Positions 35,338-43,716 of a DNA stretch of 48,334 bases are shown in pieces. Positions within the stretch are counted from its first letter, which is position 1. Each line of letters begins with the position of its first letter. The DNA comes from Clostridia bacterium (GTDB lineage Bacteria; Bacillota; Clostridia; Christensenellales; CAG-314), in NCBI GenBank assembly GCA_028703495.1, contig JAQVMT010000016.1, positions 1-48,334 of the forward strand. The letters run 5' to 3'. Position numbers and translations under genes: made by a program. The notes under the pieces are model-generated. The model was not told the origin of the DNA and ran no database searches. It worked only from the letters and a program-made list of their open reading frames with translations.

Positions 35338-35488
35338 CCTGTAATTTTCGCGCATAACAATTATAATAAATACATTCCGTTTTACAGATTTAATTTAACC
35401 AATGTATAAAGGAGAAAAGTTTAGATATGTTCGAACTTTGGCTATATAGAAAAATAAAAACGAAAGATATTCAACCCGAATTTTGACT

Positions 35489-35666
35489 GATATTATATAC
35501 TTCTAAATATAGTAGTCGTAGTAGTAGGCGGTGTGGATTTGTGGATAAAAGGCATAAAACATCATTAATATCGATTTTTCGACGCCCGACCCGTGTTAAT
35601 AAGGTGTGGAAAAGTGGCGTTTTTATCCACATTTAATCCACAACTTTAGTTAGGTGCTGTGGATAT
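35489..35666. other. oriC: Candidate chromosomal replication origin (oriC)
   Basis: Reading left to right: an AT-rich stretch (35489-35509), six in-phase triplets TAG-TAG-TCG-TAG-TAG-TAG (35510-35527), a GC block GCGG (35528-35531), and DnaA boxes. Box positions, as TTATCCACA on the stated strand: 35532-35540 minus (two mismatches), 35540-35548 minus (perfect), 35605-35613 minus (one), 35623-35631 plus (perfect), 35634-35642 plus (one), 35658-35666 minus (one). Triplets next to a GC block and a DnaA box are the known basal unwinding layout (DnaA-trios), so melting should start to the left. mnmG, parA/parB and parS lie nearby. No dnaA or dnaN is adjacent. Confidence 0.82.
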
Positions 35667-35682
35667 CTTACAAAGCTTTTAT

Positions 35683-35713
35683 AAAAAGAGGACTGCTTTT
35701 TATCGCAATCCTC
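35683..35713 (-). terminator. Terminator of tryptophanase gene
   Basis: On the minus strand GAGGATTGC (35713-35705), eight-base loop, GCAGTCCTC (35696-35688), then TTTTT. The nine-pair stem has one G-T. It ends 17 bases from the last DnaA box and would keep tryptophanase transcription out of the origin. Confidence 0.88.
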
Positions 35714-35835
35714 ATATATTTTATTATACTAATCCGTTTAAACATGCATACTTTTAACATATTCTTTGGTTTTTTTTGGTTCAAAAATATGAAAAATGCT
35801 CGAACGCAGCAATTGCTACGCGGTGTATGTTGAAT

Positions 35836-37215
35836 TTACTCCAAGGGTGCGAGCTCGGCAGTGAAGTGTCTAAGCACGGGGGGTTCTTTGACGATTTTAT
35901 AGCCCTTGATTGTAGGTGCGCGGTCTTTGATTGCGCAAAGGGCGTCTGCGATGACGTCAAGATGTGCCTGCGTGTATACACGGCGCGGAACGGCAAGACG
36001 GGTAAATTCGAAATCGGCTTTGAGCTGCTCCTTTGTATCGGGATCGTTTCCTAACATATAGCTTCCGATGTCACAGCAGCGAATGCCGGCTTCGATATAA
36101 AGCTCGACAGCTAGGGCTTGCGCAGGGAATTCGTAATAGGGAATATGCGGCAAGAACTTTGCAGCATCTACAAAAACGGCGTGTCCGCCGACGGGGCTTT
36201 GGTAAGCGATTCCGGCTTCGTCGAGTCTGCCTGCAAGGTACTGCATTTGACCGATTCTGTAACGCAAAAAGTCCTCGTTAATACCTTCCTTGAGTCCGAT
36301 TGCAAGTGCTTCGAGGTCTCTGCCGCTCATTCCGCCGTAGGTGACAAAACCTTCGAGGGTGATACATCTGCCATTAACCTTTTCGAAAAGCTCGCAATTC
36401 TCCTTCACGCCGATAAGTCCGCCCATATTTACGATAGCGTCCTTTTTACTGCTCATAGTGAACACGTCGGCAAGTGCAAATACCTCGTGAATAATGTCTT
36501 GAATAGAGGCGTTTTTAAATTCAGGCTCTCTCTGCTTTACAAAGAAAGCGTTTTCGGCATATCTTGCGGCATCGATCATAAAGGTAATGCCGTATTTTTT
36601 TGCGATGGCAGCGGTTTCGCGAATGTTGGCAACGCTCACGGGTTGGCCGCCTGCGCTGTTGTTGGTGATAGTCATGATAATAACGCCGATGTTCTTTGCC
36701 CCGTGCTCTTCGATGAGTTTGACCAATCTAACGTTATCCATATTGCCCTTGAAATCGAAGTAGCCGGTCGTGTCCAACGCCTCTTTGACAACGCAGTCGA
36801 TTGCTCTTGCGCCGGTTTGCTCGACATGCGCTCTTGTGGTATCGAAGTGCATATTGCTTATCGCAAACATTCCCTCGTGAAGCAAAAGAGGAAGAAGCAC
36901 CTTTTCAGCCGCTCTGCCCTGGTGAACGGGTTGAATGTACTTGTATCCGAAAATCTCTTGTGCGTTTTCGATAACGTGTCTATAGCTGCTTGCGCCGGCA
37001 TAGCTCTCATCGCCGACCATAACGCCTGCCCATTGTTGACTGCTCATGGCGTTGGTACCGCTATCGGTGAGCAAATCGATGTAGACGTCTTCGGATTTAA
37101 GACCGAAAAGGTTGTATTTTGCTTCCTTAATTTTCTCTTTTCTTTCCTCGACCGTCAACATCTTGAGAGGTTCCACGCTCTTAATTCTGAATGGTTCCGC
37201 TATGTATTTAACCAT
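35836..37215 (-). CDS. tnaA: Tryptophanase (L-tryptophan indole-lyase)
   Basis: A 459-residue PLP enzyme that splits tryptophan to indole, pyruvate and ammonia. Family signatures are [47 protein letters not shown] and the PLP lysine in [13 protein letters not shown]. The close relative tyrosine phenol-lyase has Arg in MERG; here that position is Ile (CDIG). The tail RHFTAEL keeps the His characteristic of tryptophanase. I therefore call it tryptophanase, with tyrosine phenol-lyase a minor alternative because parts of the N-terminus ([13 protein letters not shown]) look closer to that enzyme. ATG 37215 follows GGAGGAG. There is no TnaC-like leader peptide. A perfect palindrome lies upstream. 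Confidence 0.88.
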   Translation of the reverse strand: MVKYIAEPFRIKSVEPLKMLTVEERKEKIKEAKYNLFGLKSEDVYIDLLTDSGTNAMSSQQWAGVMVGDESYAGASSYRHVIENAQEIFGYKYIQPVHQGRAAEKVLLPLLLHEGMFAISNMHFDTTRAHVEQTGARAIDCVVKEALDTTGYFDFKGNMDNVRLVKLIEEHGAKNIGVIIMTITNNSAGGQPVSVANIRETAAIAKKYGITFMIDAARYAENAFFVKQREPEFKNASIQDIIHEVFALADVFTMSSKKDAIVNMGGLIGVKENCELFEKVNGRCITLEGFVTYGGMSGRDLEALAIGLKEGINEDFLRYRIGQMQYLAGRLDEAGIAYQSPVGGHAVFVDAAKFLPHIPYYEFPAQALAVELYIEAGIRCCDIGSYMLGNDPDTKEQLKADFEFTRLAVPRRVYTQAHLDVIADALCAIKDRAPTIKGYKIVKEPPVLRHFTAELAPLE

Positions 37216-37228
37216 ATATTCTCCTCCG

Positions 37229-37245
37229 TTTCGAGCGGCTCGAAA
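37229..37245. promoter_or_regulatory. 17-bp palindrome in tnaA leader
   Basis: TTTCGAGC-G-GCTCGAAA, with perfect 8-base arms, lies immediately upstream of the tnaA Shine-Dalgarno and about 50 bases after the predicted transcription start. A repressor operator is likely; a hairpin near the ribosome site is the alternative. Confidence 0.6.
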
Positions 37246-37300
37246 TATTAGCCCTCGCACTATGCAAAAGCCTAAAGCCGCGCCTACTATTTCATAATAT

Positions 37301-37329
37301 ATAATACCAAAGAAAGCCGCCACAAACAA
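37301..37329 (-). promoter_or_regulatory. Promoter of tnaA
   Basis: On the minus strand, TTGTTT (37329-37324), 17 bases, TATTAT (37306-37301), about 85 bases upstream of the ATG. Confidence 0.6.
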
Positions 37330-37441
37330 GACTTTGTGCCGAATTACCCCCAAAAAATAGCTTTATCAAGTTAACCGCTTTATAAAATAAAGTAAGAAGT
37401 CTGCCCGAAAGCTTTCAACAAAGCAAATTCTACGACTAATA

Positions 37442-37885
37442 CTATATTTCGCGCCCAATCAAATAATCCAAAGAACACTCCAAAACTGCTGCGACTTTTA
37501 TAAGGCTGTCAATGCTCGGGCGCGCACCGTTGATCCATTCGTAAAACGATACGTTGTTCATATGAGACTGCTTCGCCAATCCGCTTAGACTGTAACCCTT
37601 TTCCTTAACAACGGTTTTGAACCATTCGCCGAAATTCGGCAGCGGACGTGGACTCGTAAGGCGATTGCTTTGCTCCATTCCCAAAAGGTACTCCAACGAA
37701 CACCCGAAGTAATCGGCTAGCTTTACCAAGCTGTCAACCGAAGGCATATACTTTCCCTTGCCGGAAGTCCAATGATATATCGCATATATGTTATGATTAA
37801 TCTCCATACTTAAGCTTTTGCAATCCAACGACCTCTCCGCCATAAGAAGCTTTAAGCTTTCGGCAAAATTCGACAAAATATCCAT
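37442..37885 (-). CDS. Double-HTH XRE-family regulator
   Basis: A 147-residue protein made of two XRE-type helix-turn-helix domains in tandem: residues about 5-68 (LKLLMAERSLDCKSLSMEIN ... SVDSLVKLADYFGCSLEYLLG) and 85-146 (FKTVVKEKGYSLSGLAKQSH ... SIDSLIKVAAVLECSLDYLIG). Each ends in the same SLxYL-G motif, so it is an internal duplication. No sensor domain is present. ATG 37885 follows GGAGA. It lies 226 bp upstream of tnaA on the same strand, so control of tnaA or of itself is plausible but unproven. A strong inverted repeat sits in its leader. Confidence 0.88.
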   Translation of the reverse strand: MDILSNFAESLKLLMAERSLDCKSLSMEINHNIYAIYHWTSGKGKYMPSVDSLVKLADYFGCSLEYLLGMEQSNRLTSPRPLPNFGEWFKTVVKEKGYSLSGLAKQSHMNNVSFYEWINGARPSIDSLIKVAAVLECSLDYLIGREI

Positions 37886-37911
37886 AAAAGATTCTCCTTC
37901 ACGCGAAGATT

Positions 37912-37959
37912 CTACACGAAGTCTAGCAAAATCGCTTGCGTTTGCTAGTTTCCGTGTAG
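37912..37959 (-). promoter_or_regulatory. Large inverted repeat in XRE leader
   Basis: Two 19-base arms (37912-37930 and 37941-37959) match as inverted repeats at 16 of 19 positions around a 10-base centre; outer parts CTACACG/CGTGTAG and inner parts CTAGCAAA/TTTGCTAG are perfect. It begins 27 bases before the start codon. It could be an autoregulatory operator bound by a double-HTH protein or a leader hairpin. Confidence 0.7.
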
Positions 37960-38141
37960 TACAATACATACGATAAAAATTAAGCCGCTTCTACTCAAGC
38001 AATTTGGATGCTTGATTATAAGCACGGAATAGTCCTAGAATATGTGTACGAAATAAAGATGCTATGCTTATGGAAATTGGGTTGAGCTTTCTTCTGCGAT
38101 TGCAGGTATAAAAATGACAATTAATATTTGGAGGAAATAAC

Positions 38142-38375
38142 ATGGACTACATGAAACACATCTATGCAACCGAAACGGAAATTGCAAAAGACGTAGATTT
38201 ATGGAACACGGTCGAAGCGGAGGATCTAATCAAAGACATAAAAGCACTGATAAAAGAATATTATACGGCGACTCTTACGGAGGAATGCAATGCGTTAATA
38301 ATTAAGTTTAATAACGGTCAAATATTCAAATTAACGCTTGCGGAAGAGAAATTAGAACAAAAAACAATGCGTTAA
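38142..38375 (+). CDS. Small acidic protein, unknown
   Basis: A 77-residue protein, rich in Glu, Lys and Thr, with a helical N-terminal half and a short predicted strand region (NALIIKFNNGQIFKLTLAEE). The ATG follows GGAGG at seven bases, a good site, and codon use matches neighbours, so I take it as real. It has no signal or membrane segment. It is divergent from the XRE gene and may share its regulatory region. I do not recognise a family; the NGQIFKL pattern is seen in small domains of unknown function. Confidence 0.7.
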   Translation: MDYMKHIYATETEIAKDVDLWNTVEAEDLIKDIKALIKEYYTATLTEECNALIIKFNNGQIFKLTLAEEKLEQKTMR

Positions 38376-38378
38376 CGG

Positions 38379-38415
38379 CAAAAAAAGCGACCGAAGAAGT
38401 ACCCGATCGGTCGCT
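38379..38415 (-). terminator. Terminator of methylase-MazG gene
   Basis: AGCGACCGA (38386-38394) and TCGGTCGCT (38407-38415) form a perfect nine-pair stem. On the minus strand it is followed by seven T, so it ends the MazG transcript; on plus it may also stop the small gene weakly. Confidence 0.85.
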
Positions 38416-38521
38416 GAAAATATGCGTAAATTTGTCTAAAAATGTATATATTAAGAATAAATTGTCGAATATTTACAAACAGACTAATAAATATGCGGTA
38501 TAAAAATAGGCTTATCGCCCC

Positions 38522-40273
38522 CTACCTTCTCTTAACTTCTTCCCAAAGGGCGTCAAGCTCGGCAAGCGTGCAGTCCTCGCACTTCCTGCCCTTTTCGGTA
38601 ACCGCGGCTTCGATTTTGGAAAACCTTTCGATAAAGCTCTCGGTGCTTCGTGTCAACGCAAGCTCGGGATCCACGTCGGCAAATCGACAGGCGTTGACCA
38701 CCGCAAACAGTAAATCTCCGAATTCCTTCTCCAAAGCCGACCTGCTTATGCCCTCTTTAATCGTGTATTTAACAAAATATTTTATTGCTTTTTCACTATT
38801 AAGAAGTTCAACCTCATCGAGGTTTCCTGTTTGGTTTTTCTGAGCGTTATCCGTGTTGAAGCTTGTGCCGGAGAGGTCGCCTTGTGCTTTTTCACTATTA
38901 AGAAGCTCAACCTCATCAGGGCTTTTTGTTTGGTTTTTCTGAACGGTTTTAATTTCTTGCGCCGTTGCGTTTTGCGTGATTTGAGTGTCGGCAACAACTC
39001 GTTTTTCGTTTTGCTCGATTATGCTTGCCGTTGCGGTTTGCGCTTTATCGCCTTGTGAGGCTCTGCCTTGTTCGAACAGCTCGGCTTTGACCTCGTCAAG
39101 CTCCTCGTAGATTTTGGCGAAGGGGAAGGAGATGTCCGTCCAATCGAAGTTGGCTTTTTTTGCGCGGGACTGGACCTTTGAAGCGCGCATAAGTGCGCTC
39201 ATCGAGCGTGGAACGTCCTTGAGATTTTGGGTGTGGGAGGTGATTCCCTTTTCTGCGATTTTGTTCCTGTCCCAGGTGGAAAGCGCGGCTTGCGCCGAGT
39301 CGGCTTTGTCTTTTCCGAAGATGTGCGTGTGGCGCGAGATGAGCTTGTTTACGGCATGTGAGTAAACATCGCGGTAATCGAATTCGCCGTTGGCGCGTGC
39401 AATTTCGATATGGAAAAGCCCCTGCATAATAACGTCGCCGACCTCCTCGATCATATTGTCGAGGTTGCCCGAGTCGATTGCGGAGGCAAGCTCATAGGCT
39501 TCCTCGATGGTATGCTTGCGGATACTCTCGTGAGTTTGCGCCTTGTCCCACTCGCAACCGTCGGGAGCGCGAAGCAGCTGCAAAATGTGCACGAAGTCCG
39601 AATAACCGAATACCTTTCGGGCAAGAAGGGGCATGGGGAATACGCCGACGGCTGTGTCGAAGGCATAGCTGCTTTGACTGCTCAACTCCTTTATGGGAAT
39701 GACCAGCTTTTCGGCAACAAGGTTACTGCCCGTAAGGATACATTCGCAATCGCTTGAAAAGAGCGCGGACAACCTTTGTTGCACAAGCGCGGCTTCCTTT
39801 TTGGAGCGCACTCCCCAAACAAGAGTGTTTTGCGAGGCATCGGTCAAAAGCTTGTCTTGCAAATCGTCCACGCTCAACGCCAAATAGTCCTCTGACGGAT
39901 AAACCGACAACAGCTTTGACAAAAAGCTTGCGCCGCGCACGGTGTTAAGCTCGATAGACGAGGCTTTGAGGAAGGAATAAAGCCGACTGTCATAGCCGCC
40001 GCCGTCCAAGCAAAGCACGGGCGTTTTATGAGTGAAGGTGCGCGCGATAATTCTCGAAACGGCAAGGTCAAAAAACGCAGAAGCCCCCGACCTAAAGAGT
40101 CCGTCCAGAGTGCAAACCTTCACGTTTGCCAAAGTGCTTACAAAGTCGAAGCATTTTGATTTTTTGCCTACCGTCATAACGAAGTCGGCGTTTTTAATCA
40201 GGGTCAACCCTTTTGCGCTGATGTTTTCGCCGTCGATTCCCATACCGACAACGTTTAGTATTCTATTTTTCAT
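38522..40273 (-). CDS. YabN-type tetrapyrrole methylase-MazG fusion with inserted linker
   Basis: A 583-residue fusion. Residues 1-215 are a SAM-dependent tetrapyrrole methylase-like domain (VVGMGIDGENISAKGLTLIKNA). Residues 225-325 are MazG domain 1, with the CEWDKAQTHES and metal ligands EEAYE (257-261) and EEVGD (276-280). A second MazG half begins at 374 (FDWTDIS, EELDEVKAE) and ends with EFGDLLFAVVNACRF (517-531). MazG hydrolyses nucleoside triphosphates and clears damaged ones. Unlike the family, about 110 residues (402-514) split the second MazG domain between its two metal motifs; the insert contains VELLNSEKA twice, 33 residues apart. ATG 40273 follows GAGGTG. Confidence 0.9.
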   Translation of the reverse strand: MKNRILNVVGMGIDGENISAKGLTLIKNADFVMTVGKKSKCFDFVSTLANVKVCTLDGLFRSGASAFFDLAVSRIIARTFTHKTPVLCLDGGGYDSRLYSFLKASSIELNTVRGASFLSKLLSVYPSEDYLALSVDDLQDKLLTDASQNTLVWGVRSKKEAALVQQRLSALFSSDCECILTGSNLVAEKLVIPIKELSSQSSYAFDTAVGVFPMPLLARKVFGYSDFVHILQLLRAPDGCEWDKAQTHESIRKHTIEEAYELASAIDSGNLDNMIEEVGDVIMQGLFHIEIARANGEFDYRDVYSHAVNKLISRHTHIFGKDKADSAQAALSTWDRNKIAEKGITSHTQNLKDVPRSMSALMRASKVQSRAKKANFDWTDISFPFAKIYEELDEVKAELFEQGRASQGDKAQTATASIIEQNEKRVVADTQITQNATAQEIKTVQKNQTKSPDEVELLNSEKAQGDLSGTSFNTDNAQKNQTGNLDEVELLNSEKAIKYFVKYTIKEGISRSALEKEFGDLLFAVVNACRFADVDPELALTRSTESFIERFSKIEAAVTEKGRKCEDCTLAELDALWEEVKRR

Positions 40274-41047
40274 ATGCACCTCTATTGAATTCCTTGCCGC
40301 CTTTCCGACAGTAAAGCTTTTTATGGACGTCGCCGTTTATTCCGACAAAGTGGCAAACCCTTGGCAGATAACGCTTGCGGAGCTTAATCGGCGACCGCGA
40401 TGAATTAAATACAAAGCTCCTTGCCGAATTACATCGCAATGGCAAACCATTGGCAGGTTGCCGCCGACAGGCTCTTTATATTGTACCTCTTTTTCGCCAT
40501 TTTGTCCACGCATAGATGCAAAAAGTCCCAACCTTTTACTCGCGCATTGAAAAGCTAATTGATAAAGCACGTATTAAACAGTTGCATTTCGAGCAAGCTA
40601 CCTTGAAAATAATTGCGCATTGAAGCAAAGCCGATTTTTGTAATGTAGAAAGCCTCATTGATAATTTGCAATGGAAAATGCATACATATTTTGCATTTAC
40701 TTACGGATAATAAAAGCAGCAGTAATCTGCGGTATCCGTCGATAACAACCGTTTCGTGCATTTTCGGTATTGCTTATGCGATAATATGCTTTATTTTTTG
40801 TTCGACAAAACAAGTAATAACGAAGCACGCTTTACGTTTTTTCGCCAAAGCTTGGCGGCTTAAATAAAAGCTTTATTCGTTGCTTTCAAAATAGGGCGGC
40901 ACAGGAATAAGTATAATTTGCTTGAGCTTGACACGAGAAAGAAGCTTGAATTTTTTTGAAGCTTGGCTGTATCGACGGATATTAAGAGGGATTAGTATAC
41001 ACATTAGAAAAGCGAGTGTACCGCTTATACTTACAAGAGGTGATTTT
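40274..41047. other. 774-bp gap between mazG fusion and MBG gene
   Basis: This divergent intergenic stretch holds a direct repeat TGGCAAACC-[CA]-TTGGCAG at 40351-40367 and 40440-40456 (89 bp apart). A lone TATAAT (40912-40917) and TTGACA (40928-40933) do not pair into a promoter. A plus-strand frame of 69 codons at 40658 has no Shine-Dalgarno and is not called. No RNA gene was recognised. Confidence 0.4.
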
Positions 41048-43360
41048 ATGGATGATATGCAAAATAGAGAAAATACGCACGTTCCTCCTTACGAAAAGAG
41101 GACCGAAGGGTTTACCTTACCCGAAAGGCATTTAAGCTACGATGAAATGAAGTATTTGGGCGAGGAGTTCCACAGCTATGACGATGAATATGTTTTGGGG
41201 AATCTAAGCGAGAGCGAAAAAGCGGAAGTCGCTATCCAAAACGAGCGCGCCGCCAAAAACAACAAAATAATCGGCGATGCCAAAAAAGCAGGCGAGGACA
41301 TCAGGCAATTGCCGTTGTCGGATATGCGCGCCTCCGATTGGAAGCTTGCGCCCGATACCGATTACTCCGAAAACTACGACGAAAGGAGCTTCCCCGACCG
41401 TACAGTGTTCGAAAAGAGAAGCAACGTGGATTTTTCTTCGGGTCAAGCACATGGATTTAACACCGAAAACAGCGACGGAAGCTCCTTTGACACGTCAAAC
41501 GCGCGCAACGAAAGAGGCTTTGTTGACGGAGAAAGCACGCGCAACGAAAGAGGCTTTGTTGACGGAAACTCCTTTGACAAAGCAAGCATGAGTGACGGAG
41601 AAAAAATGCGGGAAAGGAAAAACCTTGAGGACATGATAGTTCAAAACAGAGAGGCGCAAGCATCATCGGTTACGCTTAACGTGGGTGCGCCCGAACACAG
41701 CTTTGTTAACCGAGCGAACGACTACCCGAACGCGGCAATCGAGGACGTAAAGGCGCAAAACGTTCTAACCGCCGCCCGAAACGAGCTTAGGAATAAGCTT
41801 GCCGAGGAGTACGCTCCGAGCGCGAGCAATCTCACACCCGACTACGAAAGCGAAACAAGCGACCGCAATCTATACACAAAAGCAAGCGAATACGACATCG
41901 ACCACACGCAACGCCAAGAAGTCGAGCGGTCAGTCGAAGCCGAGGGCGTTTTTTCGGATGTGAACAACGTGTTTTACGCATCAAACGTGAACCCCGTGAA
42001 TTTGATGGAAGCCACAGATACGATAAATTCGGCATTTCCGTTAAGCACACCTGTGGGAACGGGAGCAGTCGAAACAGCCGCGCCCTTAGAGGTCAACGGC
42101 TTTGAGCCTGCGGAGTTGGTGTCGGACGAGCTGGCTTCGGCGGATTTGACCTACAGCGACAATATCAACAAGCTTAAGCAGAATGACGCGTCCATATACA
42201 CGGGGGCGGACGGATTGGAAAACCGCGTCAAGCCGATTCGGGAAAAAGAGGGCGGCCTTTGGCTTTGGATTGCGGTTGCCATTGTGGGAATAGTGCTTGT
42301 ATTCCTGCTTTTTGGCTGTGCGGCAAGAAAGTACGAGATGAGCATTTCTGGCACAAGCACGGTGACGGTCAATCAATCGCAGACCTACAAGCTTCAAGCA
42401 GAGGGCGAATTAAAAGATGACGATGTGGTTATTTGGTCTGTCAACGGTGCGGAAGCAGCGCGATACAGCTACAGCGAGAGCAATTTCACCTTCACGCCCG
42501 ACAAGGAAGGAACGTACACGATTTCGGTTTGCGTTGAAAAGGTTGAAGGCTCTGCAGAGCTTAAGGTAACCGTGCAAAAGCCCACAATTTCGGTTGTTAT
42601 CGATGACAAAAGTATGATTTACGGCGAGCAAATGCCCGAATTGACCTATTCGGTAAGTGGGTTAAGCAGTCAAACGCGAAGCTCGGTTTTGGAAATATCG
42701 CTTGCCGCCGACGTCGGTGAAGGGAAGCTTTCGACAGGAAAGTATAGCATAACCGCGGTCGAAACACCGCAGCTTGCAGGCTATAACGTGAAAATAACCA
42801 ACGGCACTCTAACCGTTGCGCCCAAGCCGATTTACCTTAAGGGCGCGGTGCTAAAGACCTATGACGGTTCCGCGGCAGTTGCAACGACATTGACTCAGTC
42901 TATGCTTACCGATGTTATCGAGGGCGACGTCGTAAACGTTTCCGAGGGTGCGTTGATATTCGGGGACAAGAACGTGGGCTCGAGCACGCTTTCGCTTGCC
43001 AACACAGAGCTTACGGGCGAGGATGCCGCGAATTATTACCTAAGCGACGATTTGAGCGGTTGTACAGGCATAATCAAAACCAAAACGCTGGTTATCAAGG
43101 ATTTGTACGCAAACGACAAGCTTTATGACGGAACGGACAACGTTACCTTCCAAAACGCAGGCACCATCGAAGGGATTGTCGAGGGCGACAGCGTTACCAT
43201 CGGGGAAATAACCGCAAGGTTTATCGACTCCAAGGTGGGCAAGAATAAGCCCGTAATTATCGAAAATATCACACTCGTGGGCGACGATGCGCAAAACTAC
43301 CAAGCCCAAGTCTATGACACGGTAAGAGCAAGCATAATTAAATACAAGCGTACGTATTAA
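41048..43360 (+). CDS. Single-pass surface protein with MBG and YDG domains
   Basis: A 770-residue protein. Residues 1-400 are charged, low-complexity and probably disordered, with a 13-residue duplication RNERGFVDG near 155-180. A single membrane helix follows at about 401-426 (LWLWIAVAIVGIVLVFLLFGC). The C-terminal 340 residues are beta-rich: an Ig-like segment (430-510), an MBG-type domain (about 511-596, MIYGEQMPELTYSVSGL) and two YDG-type domains (KTYDGSA, 597-685; KLYDGTD, 686-768). MBG/YDG domains occur in extracellular adhesins, so the C-terminus should be outside and the long N-terminal part cytoplasmic, an unusual arrangement. ATG 41048 follows GAGGTG at five bases; an upstream frame extension is rejected. 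Confidence 0.85.
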   Translation: MDDMQNRENTHVPPYEKRTEGFTLPERHLSYDEMKYLGEEFHSYDDEYVLGNLSESEKAEVAIQNERAAKNNKIIGDAKKAGEDIRQLPLSDMRASDWKLAPDTDYSENYDERSFPDRTVFEKRSNVDFSSGQAHGFNTENSDGSSFDTSNARNERGFVDGESTRNERGFVDGNSFDKASMSDGEKMRERKNLEDMIVQNREAQASSVTLNVGAPEHSFVNRANDYPNAAIEDVKAQNVLTAARNELRNKLAEEYAPSASNLTPDYESETSDRNLYTKASEYDIDHTQRQEVERSVEAEGVFSDVNNVFYASNVNPVNLMEATDTINSAFPLSTPVGTGAVETAAPLEVNGFEPAELVSDELASADLTYSDNINKLKQNDASIYTGADGLENRVKPIREKEGGLWLWIAVAIVGIVLVFLLFGCAARKYEMSISGTSTVTVNQSQTYKLQAEGELKDDDVVIWSVNGAEAARYSYSESNFTFTPDKEGTYTISVCVEKVEGSAELKVTVQKPTISVVIDDKSMIYGEQMPELTYSVSGLSSQTRSSVLEISLAADVGEGKLSTGKYSITAVETPQLAGYNVKITNGTLTVAPKPIYLKGAVLKTYDGSAAVATTLTQSMLTDVIEGDVVNVSEGALIFGDKNVGSSTLSLANTELTGEDAANYYLSDDLSGCTGIIKTKTLVIKDLYANDKLYDGTDNVTFQNAGTIEGIVEGDSVTIGEITARFIDSKVGKNKPVIIENITLVGDDAQNYQAQVYDTVRASIIKYKRTY

Positions 43361-43530
43361 AGCTTTGATTTGTAGAATACACTTATCGCACGCTTGAATG
43401 TTGTCAAATTTCCGGCGTACGTATTAATGCTTCGAATCGTAGGTTCGACAGCGAGGCGACTTATTCGAGCCGAATGGATAATGTTGTCACATTAAAGGGC
43501 TTATTCGAATCGTAGGTTCGACAGCGAGGC
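43348..43530. repeat. ~70-bp repeats copying the MBG gene's 3' end
   Basis: GCGTACGTATTAA, the end of the gene with its stop, begins at 43348 and recurs at 43415 (offset 67). TCGAATCGTAGG and the following bases are identical over 26 bp at 43432-43457 and 43505-43530 (offset 73), and a diverged form starts at 43365. So about three copies begin at the stop codon. Confidence 0.8.
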
Positions 43531-43606
43531 TGCATATTCGAGTTTTCGGCTAAGCGGCTAAGCCTCCATTAAAGGAATAAATCCATAAGAAATAAAGCAA
43601 TAACGC

Positions 43607-43635
43607 AAAAAGGGACTGTTTTTACACAGTCCCTT
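43607..43635 (-). terminator. Terminator of gdhA
   Basis: AAGGGACTGT (43610-43619), six-base loop, ACAGTCCCTT (43626-43635): ten perfect pairs, with TTTTT following on the minus strand. Confidence 0.9.
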
Positions 43636-43716
43636 GAATTTTACAATAATCGAATTATCGCAACACTCTTGCTACAAACAGCTTAGGTCGCGATTAAATG
43701 AAAGGTTGGGATAGGT

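Noticed and set aside
35427-35486. Possible 19-residue peptide MFELWLYRKIKTKDIQPEF beside oriC
   Set aside because: GGAG is 12 bases from the ATG and it is on the wrong strand to be a tryptophanase leader peptide; kept only as a note.
35836-37215. Tyrosine phenol-lyase
   Set aside because: The substrate-binding Arg of that enzyme (MERG) is Ile here and the C-terminal RHFTA His is the tryptophanase form.
40658-40867. Plus-strand frame of 69 codons with a hydrophobic stretch
   Set aside because: No Shine-Dalgarno, low-complexity AT-rich DNA, no recognisable family.
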